DNA of 43,845 nucleotides from Marivita sp. (GCF_020055675.1 NZ_JAIPUS010000011.1:64774-108618), one strand, 5' to 3'. Shown: positions 8,222-17,378, counted from the stretch's first letter. Numbers and translations are program-made. Notes: generated from the sequence alone by a model not told the origin.

Positions 8222-10180
8222 ATGCTGCGCTTTGTCGCCATTTTCCTCGCTTGTCTGACGGTCTCGCTTCCGGTTCCTGCTCAACAGGCTGACGCGCCCA
8301 TACAGCAGGTATTGCAGTCCCATCGCGACATTCTTCTGGAAAGCTCGCGCCGGACGATCGGGCCAGCGATTGATACGCTTGCCAATTCCGGCCTGCCAGC
8401 CGCGCAGGACGTTCTGGAACGCTGGCAGACCAAGGACATGTGGTTCAACGAAGACAGCGGCCTGTTCGTATATGCAGAAGAGATTGACCGTGACACGCTG
8501 CGCATTTTCGATTTTGCCAACGGATCCGAGATTGGCATCGTGCCCGATGATGACTTTGATCAGCTGAAACCAAACTCCGGGATTCGCAGCATGATCGGCA
8601 CCGCGTTGGTGCAGTTCCAGCTCAGTGATCCGGACCGCGACACCCGTGTCGCCGCTTTGAACGCAATCGAACGCGGGGCCGAGAAAAGCCATTTGGCAGC
8701 CTTGCGCGACAGTATCCCGACCGAAAGTGACGAAGCGCTGTTGCAGCGCAAGATGCGGCTTGAACGTCTGCTTACCATCAGGTTCGGTGAAACCGACGCG
8801 GCCCGGATCGAGGCCATCAAGAGCTTTGCCGGCGATCTGGGCGTTGATGTCCGCGCGGCCCTGAACCCTCTGGTGGCGGTCCGTCTTGAGGCTGCCGCGG
8901 CCCTGCCGGACGCACCTGATATCGGCCGGACCCTGGTGCCGGGGTCGGAGGCGCTCAGCCGCCATGACGCATATGCGCTGCTGGTCGATGACGGCCTCGC
9001 CAAACCCCGCATCAGCCGGGACAATCAACGCACTGCTTTGATCGAGAACATCGAGGACGGTCAGGTCGCCGGCATTCGGGTCGCCACATTGGACAGCCAA
9101 TCCGCCCGCGACCTGGCCTATGCCGCCCTCGCGGAGCAGGGAACCGTCGACGCCGTCGCGACAGCGGCCGAAGTTGAAGAGCGGCTTGCCAACCACGTCT
9201 TCTACGAGCGTTACATCGGCGCCCCGCCCGAAGTTGTCGCCGCTGCGCAACTGGCTCTTGGCGCGATCGAGAACAAGGTCGCGGTAAACCGGGCCTTCGA
9301 CCTTGGACTGGATGCCCTGTCGCTTGCTTCCATCTACTTCCTAGCGGCCATCGGGCTTGCCATCACCTTTGGCGTGATGGGTGTCATCAACATGGCGCAT
9401 GGCGAGTTCATCATGATGGGGGCCTATACCGGCTATGTCGTGCAGCTTTTCATTCCCGATTACACGCTGTCGATCATGGTTGCGATCCCGCTGGCCTTTG
9501 CGGTTACCTTCGGCGCGGGTGTTGCGATGGAACGACTGGTGATCCGCTGGCTCTATCACCGCCCTTTGGAGACATTGCTGGCCACTTTCGGCATTTCGAT
9601 CGCGCTGCAACAAATCGCCAAGAACATCTTCGGCACGCAGGCCCGGCCTCTCACCGCCCCGGGCTGGCTGGACGGGTCATGGGTGATCAACGACATCGTC
9701 TCGATCAGCTATATCCGGATCGCGATTTTCGGCCTTGCCTTGTTGTTCCTTGCGCTGATCCTGTTCGTGATGAACCGCACACGGCTCGGCCTTGAAGTGC
9801 GCGCTGTCACGCAGAACCCCCGCATGGCGGCCTCGATGGGCATCAACCCCGACAAGATCAACATGCTGACCTTCGGGTTCGGATCGGGCATTGCCGGGAT
9901 CGCCGGGGTCGCGATCGGGCTTTATGCCAAGGTCACCTCGGAAATGGGGAGCGACTACATCGTGCAGTCCTTCATGACCGTGGTGGTCGGCGGCGTTGGC
10001 AATATCTGGGGCACGCTTCTGGGGGCCACGATGGTCGGGACACTGCAAAAGGGGATCGAATGGCTCAACCCGTCCAATACATTGGCGGCGCAGACATACA
10101 TGATCCTCTTCGTCATCCTGTTTATCCAGTTCCGGCCCCGGGGCATCATCGCCCTCAAGGGCCGTGCAGCGGAGGCATGA
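8222..10180 (+). CDS. urtB: Urea ABC transporter permease UrtB with long periplasmic N-terminal domain
   Basis: 652 residues from ATG 8222, which begins a clear signal-like sequence (MLRFVAIFLACL...VPAQQ). The open frame extends further upstream over the hairpin and urtA end, but that part has no signal and no ribosome binding site. Residues about 23-350 are a soluble domain with helical repeats (VRVATLDSQSARDLAYAAL-like units), as in many proteobacterial UrtB proteins. From about 360 the LivH-type permease begins: LGLDALSLASIYFLAAIGLAITFGVMGVIN, then the family motif NMAHGEFIMMGAY, and ends with EMGSDYIVQSFMTVVVGGVG and FRPRGIIALKG. It forms the heterodimeric inner-membrane channel with UrtC. 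The start has a poor Shine-Dalgarno sequence. Three bases separate it from urtC. Confidence 0.93.
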   Translation: MLRFVAIFLACLTVSLPVPAQQADAPIQQVLQSHRDILLESSRRTIGPAIDTLANSGLPAAQDVLERWQTKDMWFNEDSGLFVYAEEIDRDTLRIFDFANGSEIGIVPDDDFDQLKPNSGIRSMIGTALVQFQLSDPDRDTRVAALNAIERGAEKSHLAALRDSIPTESDEALLQRKMRLERLLTIRFGETDAARIEAIKSFAGDLGVDVRAALNPLVAVRLEAAAALPDAPDIGRTLVPGSEALSRHDAYALLVDDGLAKPRISRDNQRTALIENIEDGQVAGIRVATLDSQSARDLAYAALAEQGTVDAVATAAEVEERLANHVFYERYIGAPPEVVAAAQLALGAIENKVAVNRAFDLGLDALSLASIYFLAAIGLAITFGVMGVINMAHGEFIMMGAYTGYVVQLFIPDYTLSIMVAIPLAFAVTFGAGVAMERLVIRWLYHRPLETLLATFGISIALQQIAKNIFGTQARPLTAPGWLDGSWVINDIVSISYIRIAIFGLALLFLALILFVMNRTRLGLEVRAVTQNPRMAASMGINPDKINMLTFGFGSGIAGIAGVAIGLYAKVTSEMGSDYIVQSFMTVVVGGVGNIWGTLLGATMVGTLQKGIEWLNPSNTLAAQTYMILFVILFIQFRPRGIIALKGRAAEA

Positions 10181-10183
10181 TAC

Positions 10184-11437
10184 ATGACTGACGCAGCCTT
10201 TCCCCGCCGCCAGCCCATCGCCCTTCGTTTCCCGTCGGTGATGATCTTTCTGGCCATCCTCGCGCTATTCACCGTCGGCGTGACGATCCTTTCCGAAGGC
10301 TTTGGCATCGGCGTGATCTCGACCAGTTTTGTCAAGACGTTGGGCAAGACTCTCTGCCTTTGCCTCGTGGCCCTGGCGATGGATCTCGTCTGGGGATATT
10401 GCGGTATCCTGAGCCTGGGTCACATGGCCTTCTTCGGACTTGGCGGTTACGCCATTGGCATGTGGCTGATGTATGCGCGGACAGAGATTATCGTACTGGA
10501 AAGCCTTGCCGCAGCGCCCCTACCCCCGACGCCGCAAGAGGTATCGGACGGGATTGCCAGCCAAATCTTTGGCGTTGTCGGCGCAGCGGAATTCCCGCCG
10601 ATCTGGGCCTTTGCCCATTCCCTGCCGCTGCAACTTGCGGCGGTGGTACTGGTGCCCGGACTTCTGGCGCTGGTTTTCGGATGGCTCGCGTTCCGCAGCC
10701 GTGTCACCGGTGTCTACCTGTCGATCCTGACCCAGGCGATGACGCTGGCGCTGTCATTGCACCTTTTCCAGAACGATAGCGGGTTGCGTGGCAACAACGG
10801 TCTTTCGGGTCTGCAAAACCTGCCCGGTCAATCGGACATATCACAGGATATCGTGTCGCTCTGGTTCTTCTGGGCCTCGGCTGTCGCCCTTGGTCTTGGG
10901 TATCTGCTTTGCGCCTGGGTCGTGTCCGGCAAGTTCGGATCGGTGATCCGCGCCATCCGCGACGACGAGGCGCGCGTGCGCTTCCTTGGCTACCCGGTCG
11001 AAGCATTCAAACTGGCGGTCTTTACCCTGACCGCCGTCATTGCCGGCATTGCGGGCGCGCTGTATTATCCGCAGGCCGGGATCATCAACCCGGCCGAGGT
11101 GGCACCAATCGCTTCGATCTACCTGGCGGTCTGGGTCGCCATCGGCGGGCGCGGGCGCCTTTATGGTGCGGTGATCGGCGCGGCCTTTGTCTCGTTGCTG
11201 TCCACCTGGTTCACCGGGGGACAGGCGCCCGACATCGGACTTGGGTTTTACACCATCAACTGGGTTGATTGGTGGACCGTCCTTCTGGGTCTGTCCTTTG
11301 TGTGTGTCACTCTCTTCGCGCCAAAAGGCATCGGCGGTCTCGTTGATCTCTTGGTCGATCGGCATTCCCTGGATCGTCATGGTGCAGATCTTGGCCCTGA
11401 CCAGGGCGCGCTGCGCGAACAGGAGGCCGAGAAATGA
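10184..11437 (+). CDS. urtC: Urea ABC transporter permease UrtC
   Basis: 417 residues, ATG 10184, three bases after urtB, with GGAGG just upstream inside the end of urtB. A LivM-type permease: repeated hydrophobic segments, WGYCGILSLGHMAFFGLGGYA at about 64-84 (the family's signature loop), GNNGLSGLQNL and the cytoplasmic EAA-like loop SVIRAIRDDEARVRFLGYP that contacts the ATPases, followed by VFTLTAVIAGIAGALY. The insertion between the third and fourth segments (around APLPPTPQEVSDGIASQIFG) is usual for UrtC. The C-terminal tail (RHGADLGPDQGALREQEAEK) is hydrophilic and cytoplasmic. The stop overlaps the urtD start as ATGA, indicating translational coupling. Confidence 0.95.
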   Translation: MTDAAFPRRQPIALRFPSVMIFLAILALFTVGVTILSEGFGIGVISTSFVKTLGKTLCLCLVALAMDLVWGYCGILSLGHMAFFGLGGYAIGMWLMYARTEIIVLESLAAAPLPPTPQEVSDGIASQIFGVVGAAEFPPIWAFAHSLPLQLAAVVLVPGLLALVFGWLAFRSRVTGVYLSILTQAMTLALSLHLFQNDSGLRGNNGLSGLQNLPGQSDISQDIVSLWFFWASAVALGLGYLLCAWVVSGKFGSVIRAIRDDEARVRFLGYPVEAFKLAVFTLTAVIAGIAGALYYPQAGIINPAEVAPIASIYLAVWVAIGGRGRLYGAVIGAAFVSLLSTWFTGGQAPDIGLGFYTINWVDWWTVLLGLSFVCVTLFAPKGIGGLVDLLVDRHSLDRHGADLGPDQGALREQEAEK

Positions 11438-12174
11438 GCACATTGCTCGAAGTGTCCGGCGTTTCGGTTTCGTTTGACGGGTTCAAGGCAATCAACAACC
11501 TGTCTTTCCAGATTGCCGACGCCGAACTGCGCGCGGTGATCGGGCCGAACGGAGCGGGCAAGACCACGTTCATGGATATCGTCACCGGCAAGACCAAACC
11601 CGACGAGGGCCGCATCGTCTATGGGGACCGTGGTGATAGTCTGCTTGGCATGTCGGAAAGCCGGATCGCGCAAATCGGGGTGGGGCGGAAATTTCAGCGG
11701 CCCACCGTGTTCGAAGACCAAAGCGTGTTCGCCAACCTGATGATGGCCCTGCGCAAGAGCCGGTCGCCGTTCTCGGTCCTGTTCTTCAAACCGTCGCAGG
11801 AAGACGACGACAAGGTTGCCGAACTGGCAGGAGAAATCGGCCTTTCCGCAGCCTTGCACCGAAAGTCGGGCGAACTGAGCCATGGGCAAAAGCAATGGCT
11901 GGAAATCGGAATGCTGCTGGCGCAGGAACCCCGCCTTTTGCTTGTCGATGAACCCGCCGCCGGCATGACACCTGCAGAACGTGAGCACACGACCGATATT
12001 CTGCGCGAGGCGGCAAAGACCCGAGCGGTGGTCGTCGTGGAACATGACATGGAATTTGTACGCCGCTTGAACTGCAAAGTGACGGTTTTGCACGAAGGGT
12101 CGGTTCTGGCCGAGGGGTCACTCGACCATGTGACCAACAACGAACAGGTGATCGAGGTGTATCTTGGGCGATAA
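11434..12174 (+). CDS. urtD: Urea ABC transporter ATP-binding protein UrtD
   Basis: 246 residues, start overlapping urtC by four bases (ATGA). A LivG-type ATPase: Walker A GPNGAGKTT at 37-45, a Q-loop in GVGRKFQRPTVFED, the signature motif in the variant form LSHGQKQWLEIGM (SHGQ in place of SGGQ, typical of UrtD), Walker B LLLVDEPAAGM and switch histidine in VVVVEHDMEFV. It pairs with UrtE on the cytoplasmic face of UrtBC. Full length for the family. The 3' end overlaps the proposed TTG start of urtE by 11 bases. Confidence 0.96.
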   Translation: MSTLLEVSGVSVSFDGFKAINNLSFQIADAELRAVIGPNGAGKTTFMDIVTGKTKPDEGRIVYGDRGDSLLGMSESRIAQIGVGRKFQRPTVFEDQSVFANLMMALRKSRSPFSVLFFKPSQEDDDKVAELAGEIGLSAALHRKSGELSHGQKQWLEIGMLLAQEPRLLLVDEPAAGMTPAEREHTTDILREAAKTRAVVVVEHDMEFVRRLNCKVTVLHEGSVLAEGSLDHVTNNEQVIEVYLGR

Positions 12175-12871
12175 TGTTCTGAAAACCGAAGGCTTGACCC
12201 TGCATTACGGCGGCAGCCAAATCCTGAACGGTATCGACATGACCGCCGCCAAAGGCGAGATCACCTGCGTGATGGGCACAAATGGCGTTGGCAAAACGTC
12301 CTTGCTCAAAGCTATCTCCGGAACGCACGCGTTTTCGGCCGGCGCGATGACAATGAACGGTGAAGCCATCAAATCGGCCTCTGCTCATGCAATGGCACAA
12401 AAAGGGGTCGGATACGTGCCGCAGGGACGGGATATCTTTCCGCTGCTGACCGTCAGGGAAAACATGGAAACCGCCTTCGCCTGCCTGCCAAGGTCCGAGC
12501 ATTTCATCCCCGACCACATCTTCGGCCTGTTTCCGATCCTCAAGGAGTTCCTCAACCGGCGTGGCGGCGACCTGTCGGGGGGGCAGCAACAACAGCTCGC
12601 CATCGCGCGCGCGCTGATCACCAAGCCAAGGCTCCTCCTGCTGGACGAGCCGACAGAGGGAATCCAGCCCAATATCATCCAGCAGATCGGTCGTGTCATT
12701 GCGCTATTGCGCGAACAGGCCGATATGGCGATCATTCTGGTCGAACAGTATTTCAGCTTCGCATACGATCTCGGTGATCGTTTTTACATTCTCGAACGCG
12801 GCGCGGTAAAGATCAGCGGCCCGAAGGCACAGCTTGATCGACAAGACCTGCTTGCGGGCATGTCCGTCTGA
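12164..12871 (+). CDS. urtE: Urea ABC transporter ATP-binding protein UrtE, TTG start
   Basis: 235 residues. No ATG or GTG lies in frame before the first conserved strand; the TTG at 12164 has GAGGTG six bases upstream and gives an N-terminus (GDNVLKTEGLTLHYGGSQIL) aligned with LivF-type ATPases, so TTG is the likely start. The ATG at 12174 is out of frame. Motifs: Walker A GTNGVGKTS at 38-46, VGYVPQGRDIFPLLTV (Q-loop), LSGGQQQQLAIARAL signature, LLLLDEPTEGIQPNI Walker B and ILVEQYFSFA switch region. Completes the transporter; the last gene of the operon, with the next gene convergent. Confidence 0.94.
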   Translation: MGDNVLKTEGLTLHYGGSQILNGIDMTAAKGEITCVMGTNGVGKTSLLKAISGTHAFSAGAMTMNGEAIKSASAHAMAQKGVGYVPQGRDIFPLLTVRENMETAFACLPRSEHFIPDHIFGLFPILKEFLNRRGGDLSGGQQQQLAIARALITKPRLLLLDEPTEGIQPNIIQQIGRVIALLREQADMAIILVEQYFSFAYDLGDRFYILERGAVKISGPKAQLDRQDLLAGMSV

Positions 12872-12883
12872 CCCCGCACGACA

Positions 12884-12927
12884 ATCCCGAAATAGCCACC
12901 CGCCGCGCACGCGACACACGCCGGGAT
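12884..12927. terminator. Weak inverted repeat between convergent urtE and the betaine-type permease
   Basis: ATCCCG (12884-12889) and CGGGAT (12922-12927) can pair across a 32-base loop. It is the only dyad seen in the 60-base gap between the two convergent operons and could be a shared, inefficient terminator. Confidence 0.28.
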
Positions 12928-12931
12928 GTCT

Positions 12932-14518
12932 TTACGTTTGATCGGCTCTCTTGAATGCACCCTGCACGATGCGGTCCATGACCATGGCCAGGAACAGGAT
13001 GGCGAAGCCACCCAAAAGACCCGGCCCTTTGGCCGCGAATTGCAACGCTTCCAGGATTTCCTGACCCAGGCCACCGCCGCCGATAAGCGAGATGATCACA
13101 ACCATGGACAGGCACATCAGGATCGTCTGGTTCACACCTGTCATGATCGAGGGCAGTGCCAAGGGCAGCTCCACATCCTTGAGCAATTGCCACTTGGATG
13201 CACCAAAGGCGACCGCCGCTTCCTTGATGCTCTCGGGCACACCCCGCATGCCAAGTGCTGTCAGCCGGATCACCGGAGGCATTCCGAAGATGATCGTGGC
13301 GAGGATGCCCGGCGGATTGCCAGTTCCGAAAAATGCGATGATCGGGATGAGGTAAACGAAGGCGGGCAAGGTTTGCATCAGGTCCAGCACCGGTTCGGCC
13401 ATGCGATAGGCGCGGTTCGATTTGCCGAACCAGATGCCAAGCGGGATGCCGATGATCACGCAAAGCAGCACCGCCGAACCCACGAGCGCGACCGTCTCCA
13501 TCGCGAGCGCCCAGTAGCCCAGCAGCGCGGTATAGGCCATCGCCGCCACGGTAAAGATGGCGACGCGTGGACCTGCGGCACGGTACGCCGTCACCGCGAC
13601 AACCAGCATCACCACGGGCCAGGGCGAACCGTTCAAGGCCAGCGTCAGGCCGTCCAGCACGGTGCGGACACCGCTCACAATCCCGTCGAACACGTCACTG
13701 CCGGCGGTTGCCGCAGCGTCGATCCTGTCCTCCATCCATGAGGCCACTGCCCCGAACAAGGTGCCACCACCTTCGCCCAGGAAGATCTCCGATACGCGCC
13801 GTTCAGGGAACTCGTTCAACAGCGAAAGCGAATTGCTGACCGTGAACTTGTAGATGATGAGCGGCGCAATCGCCGCTGTCAGACCACAGCCCAGCACTAG
13901 GTTGGGAGTGTAGCGCCCGCTTTCTACATGGTCCGGATCGATCCGCCAGTGCGAATACTGCTTTTCATAGAGGATGTTGGCATAGACACCCTGCATCAGC
14001 TTGAACGCCACCAGAAGGATCACACCGGTGATCAGGATACCCGCAGCCTCGGCCTGCGCCGCCTCGGCGCGTTCGATGTTTTGTTCGATGGCGCGCTGCA
14101 TGTTGCCCGCAAGCGTTTCGAACCTTTGGCGTGTCTCTTCATCGGCCGCCGCGGCCGCCTGATCCAAGCGCTCCTGCATCCTTTCGCGCTGTTGCGCGGC
14201 ACGGTCCAGAAAATCGGCCCCAAGATCGCCCCAGAGCCCGCGGCCGATCTGCACCCAGGCGATGATCTCAAGGATCAGAAACGCCCAGAACATGCCCCAG
14301 ATCGCACGCGACGCGGCCCATATCGGGCCCAGAAGCGCGGCAGCAATGTTGAATGTCCAGGGAAAAGCGCCGGTGGCATCGTGGATCTTATGAAAGACCC
14401 GGACATAATAATCGCCGTTTGGCCCGGCGAAATCCTTGATCGATTTGTCCAGCGCGGCGCGATCGACCTCGACATCCGAAGCGGCCGTGACCTGCATGTC
14501 ACTGGTTGCGTCGCTCAT
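12932..14518 (-). CDS. Betaine-type ABC transporter permease with long N-terminal membrane and coiled-coil region
   Basis: 528 residues from ATG 14518 (GGAGTCCAGGGAGGCAAAG-type leader upstream); an earlier in-frame start is less likely because it lies deep in the ATPase gene. The C-terminal ~230 residues are a standard OpuAB/ProW permease with ALLGYWALAMETVALVG, LMQTLPAFVYLIPIIAFFG and the EAA loop (KEAAVAFGASKWQLLKDVELP), followed by MTGVNQTILMCLSMVVI. The first ~300 residues are extra: a membrane segment at 55-90, a charged coiled coil at 103-160 (RAAQQRERMQERLDQ...), further hydrophobic segments at 158-175 and 207-225, and a soluble loop. Usual ProW/OpuAB proteins have about 280-350 residues. 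Last gene of the six-gene operon, overlapping the ATPase by 20 bases. Substrate class (betaine, choline, TMAO or similar zwitterion) is known for the family; the actual substrate is not evident. Confidence 0.88.
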   Translation of the reverse strand: MSDATSDMQVTAASDVEVDRAALDKSIKDFAGPNGDYYVRVFHKIHDATGAFPWTFNIAAALLGPIWAASRAIWGMFWAFLILEIIAWVQIGRGLWGDLGADFLDRAAQQRERMQERLDQAAAAADEETRQRFETLAGNMQRAIEQNIERAEAAQAEAAGILITGVILLVAFKLMQGVYANILYEKQYSHWRIDPDHVESGRYTPNLVLGCGLTAAIAPLIIYKFTVSNSLSLLNEFPERRVSEIFLGEGGGTLFGAVASWMEDRIDAAATAGSDVFDGIVSGVRTVLDGLTLALNGSPWPVVMLVVAVTAYRAAGPRVAIFTVAAMAYTALLGYWALAMETVALVGSAVLLCVIIGIPLGIWFGKSNRAYRMAEPVLDLMQTLPAFVYLIPIIAFFGTGNPPGILATIIFGMPPVIRLTALGMRGVPESIKEAAVAFGASKWQLLKDVELPLALPSIMTGVNQTILMCLSMVVIISLIGGGGLGQEILEALQFAAKGPGLLGGFAILFLAMVMDRIVQGAFKRADQT

Positions 14519-15548
14519 CTTTGCCTCCCTGGAGTCCCCGCAGCAGGCGCGGCTTGCTGACGATGCCGATATCGGCCCCGTCCTGGGTGATGACGACCGG
14601 CAGATCGGTGCCCACCGCAAGATCGATCAGCGCATCGAGATCGGCGCTTTCATCGGCACGCGGCGCACCGTCCAGGGAGCCGGGGTAACTGTCCATGGAC
14701 TCGATGATGGAATGGGCTTTCACCAGCTTGAGCTTGGAAATGCCCTGGACGAAGTCACGCACATATTCGTCCGCCGGGTTCATCACGATGTCTTCGGGTG
14801 TGCCGATCTGCACGATGACACCGTCCTTCATGATCGCGATGCGATGACCGATGCGGATCGCTTCATCCAGATCGTGCGTGATGAATAGCGTCGTCTTCCT
14901 GAGCTGCGCCACAAGCGCCTTGAACTGGTCCTGCAATTGCAGCCGGATCAGCGGATCGAGGGCGGAAAACGGCTCGTCCATCAAAAGAATTTCCGGGTCC
15001 GAGGCAAGCGCCCGCGCGATACCGACCCGCTGCTGCATCCCGCCTGACAATTCGCGGGGCAGCCGGTCTTCGTATCCCGTCAGGTCAACCAGCCCCAGCA
15101 CGTGATCGGAAACCGCCCAGCGCTTGGATTTCGGCATTTTGCGGATTTCCAGCGGATAGGCCACGTTGTCCCGCACCGACCTGTGCGGCAACAGCGCCAT
15201 GTGCTGGAACACCATGCCGATCTGTTGCGCGCGAATGCGGCGCAAATCACGATCCGAAAGCGACGAGACATCCTGGCCAAGGATTTCGATCTTGCCCGCA
15301 GTCGGTTCGATCAGGCGGTTCACATGCCGCACAAGCGTGGATTTGCCGGACCCGGACAGGCCCATGATGCAAAAAATCTCGCCGCGAGCCACTTCAAAGC
15401 TCGCACCCTGAACACCGACGACACACTTGTATTTCTCAAGAACCTCAGGCTTGGTCAGCCCATCGTCCAGCACCGCCTGCATGGCCTCGCTGCTGCGGTC
15501 ACCGAAGATCTTCCAGACGTTTTCGAGTTTTACTACCGGATCGTTCAT
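14499..15548 (-). CDS. Betaine-type ABC transporter ATP-binding protein
   Basis: 349 residues from ATG 15548, preceded by GGGAGAGGCC; the longer frame from 15572 is less likely. An OpuAA/ProV-type ATPase: an N-terminal VVKLENVWKIFGDR, the family's spacer helix (MQAVLDDGLTKPEVLEKYKC), Walker A GLSGSGKST at 63-71, ELSGGMQQRVGIARALA signature, EILLMDEPFSALDP Walker B and LFITHDLDEAIRIG switch. The C-terminal ~85 residues contain a shortened regulatory part (DLPVVITQDGADIGIVSK, CBS-like) as in ProV homologues. Lies 99 bases downstream of the binding-protein gene and overlaps the permease. Confidence 0.92.
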   Translation of the reverse strand: MNDPVVKLENVWKIFGDRSSEAMQAVLDDGLTKPEVLEKYKCVVGVQGASFEVARGEIFCIMGLSGSGKSTLVRHVNRLIEPTAGKIEILGQDVSSLSDRDLRRIRAQQIGMVFQHMALLPHRSVRDNVAYPLEIRKMPKSKRWAVSDHVLGLVDLTGYEDRLPRELSGGMQQRVGIARALASDPEILLMDEPFSALDPLIRLQLQDQFKALVAQLRKTTLFITHDLDEAIRIGHRIAIMKDGVIVQIGTPEDIVMNPADEYVRDFVQGISKLKLVKAHSIIESMDSYPGSLDGAPRADESADLDALIDLAVGTDLPVVITQDGADIGIVSKPRLLRGLQGGKDERRNQ

Positions 15549-15647
15549 TGGCCTCTCCCTCGGAGCGCGCATCTCCGGCCAGCGCGGACACGCCGGACAT
15601 GTGAAGATCAGGCCACCACGCTTGGCAGTGGCCCAGCCGCAAGAGGC

Positions 15648-16610
15648 TCAGTTGGTCAGCCAGTTGATCACGGTGTCCTGGTTCTCGGACACCCACTGGC
15701 TGGCAAAATCGGCCGCTTCCTCGCCATCGACGGCCAAGGCTTTGCCCATTGCGCCCAGGTCGTCACCGGTCATCTGATAGTTCTCGAACAGCGATGCGAC
15801 CTCGGGATAGGCGTCTTCGATTTCCTTGGCATAGTGCAAGTGCAACGTGGCGCCATTCCACGCGGTCGAGGCCTTGGATTTTTCCAACCAGTCGGGATCA
15901 TCTGTCGGCTGCACGATTTCCCACGTGTCGGTATCATGCGCCGGTTCTTCAAGAACGTAGAGATCTTGCGTCACAAAGATGTAATGCGGGCTGTAGCAGA
16001 AACCGAGCCACGGCTCATTTGCCGTTGTCGCATTGGCGAGGTTCGCATAGGCGATGGTCTCTTCGTACTCTGTCAGCTCGAACATCTGGTCATAGCCATA
16101 GGACTTGGCCCGGACCTTTTCGACAACAGTCGACGCCCAGCCCGGCGCGCCGACCCAGACTTCAGGCGTGCCGTTGCCATCCGTGTCGAAGATCCCGATC
16201 TTGTCCGGATCGCTCAGATCGTCGATATGGGTGATGTCGTATTCCTCGGCGATATAGCTTGGCACGCACATGCCCTGCTCCGCCTGCACCGGGTTCTCGT
16301 TCATCACAACGGTCCCGTTGTCCTTGACATAGGTGTCGTGCAGATTCTGCTGGTTGGGCATCCAGACTTCGGGGTGCACATGCATGGACCCCTTGTCCAT
16401 CGCTTCGAATACGATCGGATTGGTGCCGTTCTGCAATTCGACATCAAGACCAAGATTGTCTTCGATCACCACTTCGAGGACATGCGCGGTCGCGTTCACC
16501 GAGGCCCAGTTTGGCACGCCGATCACGATATCGGCAGCCTGCGCCGCACCGGCCGCCGCAACACCGATAATGGCCGAAGTCGTCAACGTTCTTGTTTTGG
16601 TTGATTGCAT
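15648..16610 (-). CDS. Betaine-type ABC transporter substrate-binding protein
   Basis: 320 residues with a Sec signal (KTRTLTTSAIIGVAAAGAAQA, cut near residue 26), so periplasmic. It belongs to the OpuAC/ProX family: DIVIGVPNWASVNATAH at the mature start, MHVHPEVWMPNQ, WVGAPGWAS and NEPWLGFCYSPHYIF. Aromatic residues able to cage a cationic headgroup are Trp 35, 83, 158 and 201. Relatives include glycine betaine, choline, carnitine and TMAO (TmoX) binders, and sequence alone does not separate them. It is unusual that the gene follows three enzyme genes in one operon; the start is 30 bases after the racemase stop with GGGAAGGGACG as ribosome binding site. This context makes a ligand that is both zwitterionic and degradable by PLP enzymes likely. 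Confidence 0.88.
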   Translation of the reverse strand: MQSTKTRTLTTSAIIGVAAAGAAQAADIVIGVPNWASVNATAHVLEVVIEDNLGLDVELQNGTNPIVFEAMDKGSMHVHPEVWMPNQQNLHDTYVKDNGTVVMNENPVQAEQGMCVPSYIAEEYDITHIDDLSDPDKIGIFDTDGNGTPEVWVGAPGWASTVVEKVRAKSYGYDQMFELTEYEETIAYANLANATTANEPWLGFCYSPHYIFVTQDLYVLEEPAHDTDTWEIVQPTDDPDWLEKSKASTAWNGATLHLHYAKEIEDAYPEVASLFENYQMTGDDLGAMGKALAVDGEEAADFASQWVSENQDTVINWLTN

Positions 16611-16640
16611 GTGGTCGTCCCTTCCCTGTTGATTGATCTG

Positions 16641-17378
16641 TCAGGACGTTGCCCGTTTCGCAGCGCCCCAAGTGTTCACGCCGGATGAGGACACACCCGA
16701 CTGCGAATATTCTACTGTTCTGTTCACCAGCACTTGAAGCGCATCATATATTGGTATTTTGACAACAATATCTGTCGCCAAAAGCGAAAATTCGGTGCAG
16801 CAGACGCATATGACATCCGCACCATCCGCCGCCAGTCCTTCGCAGATGTCAGTCAGCGTCCAGGCCGAACGCGCCGACGGCCCCTCCGATTTGATGGCGC
16901 GGATCGTGGCCAGGGCCCGCTCCGGGTCGCGTGTATATACCGGCGACAGACCCTCTTTGGCCAAGGCGGCCTCGAACACAGCAACCTGTTGAAGCGCCGG
17001 AGACCCCAAAAGCCCGACCTTTCCGCCCGGCGCGAGGGACGCGGCCTCGGCGCAGGCAAGATCGACCATGTTCAAAAACGGTGCGTTGGTCGCGGCCGCG
17101 ACCTGATCAGCATAATAATGCGCGGTGTTGCAGGGCATGACCAATGCCTCGGCGCCGATTGACACCAATCCCTTCGCCATCTGCGACAGCACCGGACCGG
17201 GATCCGCGCTGTGGCCTTCAAGGATCGCGGCAATGCGCGACGGTACCTGCGTGTTGTTGTCCACCAGAAGCGGGACATGATCTGAATCATCCTGCGCGGC
17301 CACGGCTGCCACGACCTGTTGCATGAAATAGATCGTCGCTTCGGGACCCATGCCACCCAGCACGCCGATTTTACGCAT
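16641..17378 (-). CDS. Aspartate/glutamate racemase family protein
   Basis: 245 residues. Start ATG 17378 shares its A with the upstream stop (TGATG), and AAGGAG lies just before, so translation is coupled to the aminotransferase gene. The N-terminus IGVLGGMGPEATIYFMQQ is typical of the cofactor-independent Asp/Glu racemase (YgeA/RacD) family; both catalytic cysteines are present: MPCNTAHYY (Cys 83) and CVCCTEFSL (Cys 194). The family interconverts D and L amino acids, but also includes hydantoin racemases and maleate isomerases, so the substrate must be inferred from context. A role in bringing a D- or L-amino acid into the form used by the adjacent lyase or aminotransferase fits best. The last ~20 residues are hydrophilic and poorly conserved in appearance. 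Confidence 0.88.
   Translation of the reverse strand: MRKIGVLGGMGPEATIYFMQQVVAAVAAQDDSDHVPLLVDNNTQVPSRIAAILEGHSADPGPVLSQMAKGLVSIGAEALVMPCNTAHYYADQVAAATNAPFLNMVDLACAEAASLAPGGKVGLLGSPALQQVAVFEAALAKEGLSPVYTRDPERALATIRAIKSEGPSARSAWTLTDICEGLAADGADVICVCCTEFSLLATDIVVKIPIYDALQVLVNRTVEYSQSGVSSSGVNTWGAAKRATS

Noticed and set aside
7483-9250. Minus-strand frames opposite urtA and urtB
   Set aside because: They cross the urtA-urtB hairpin and mirror well-identified genes.
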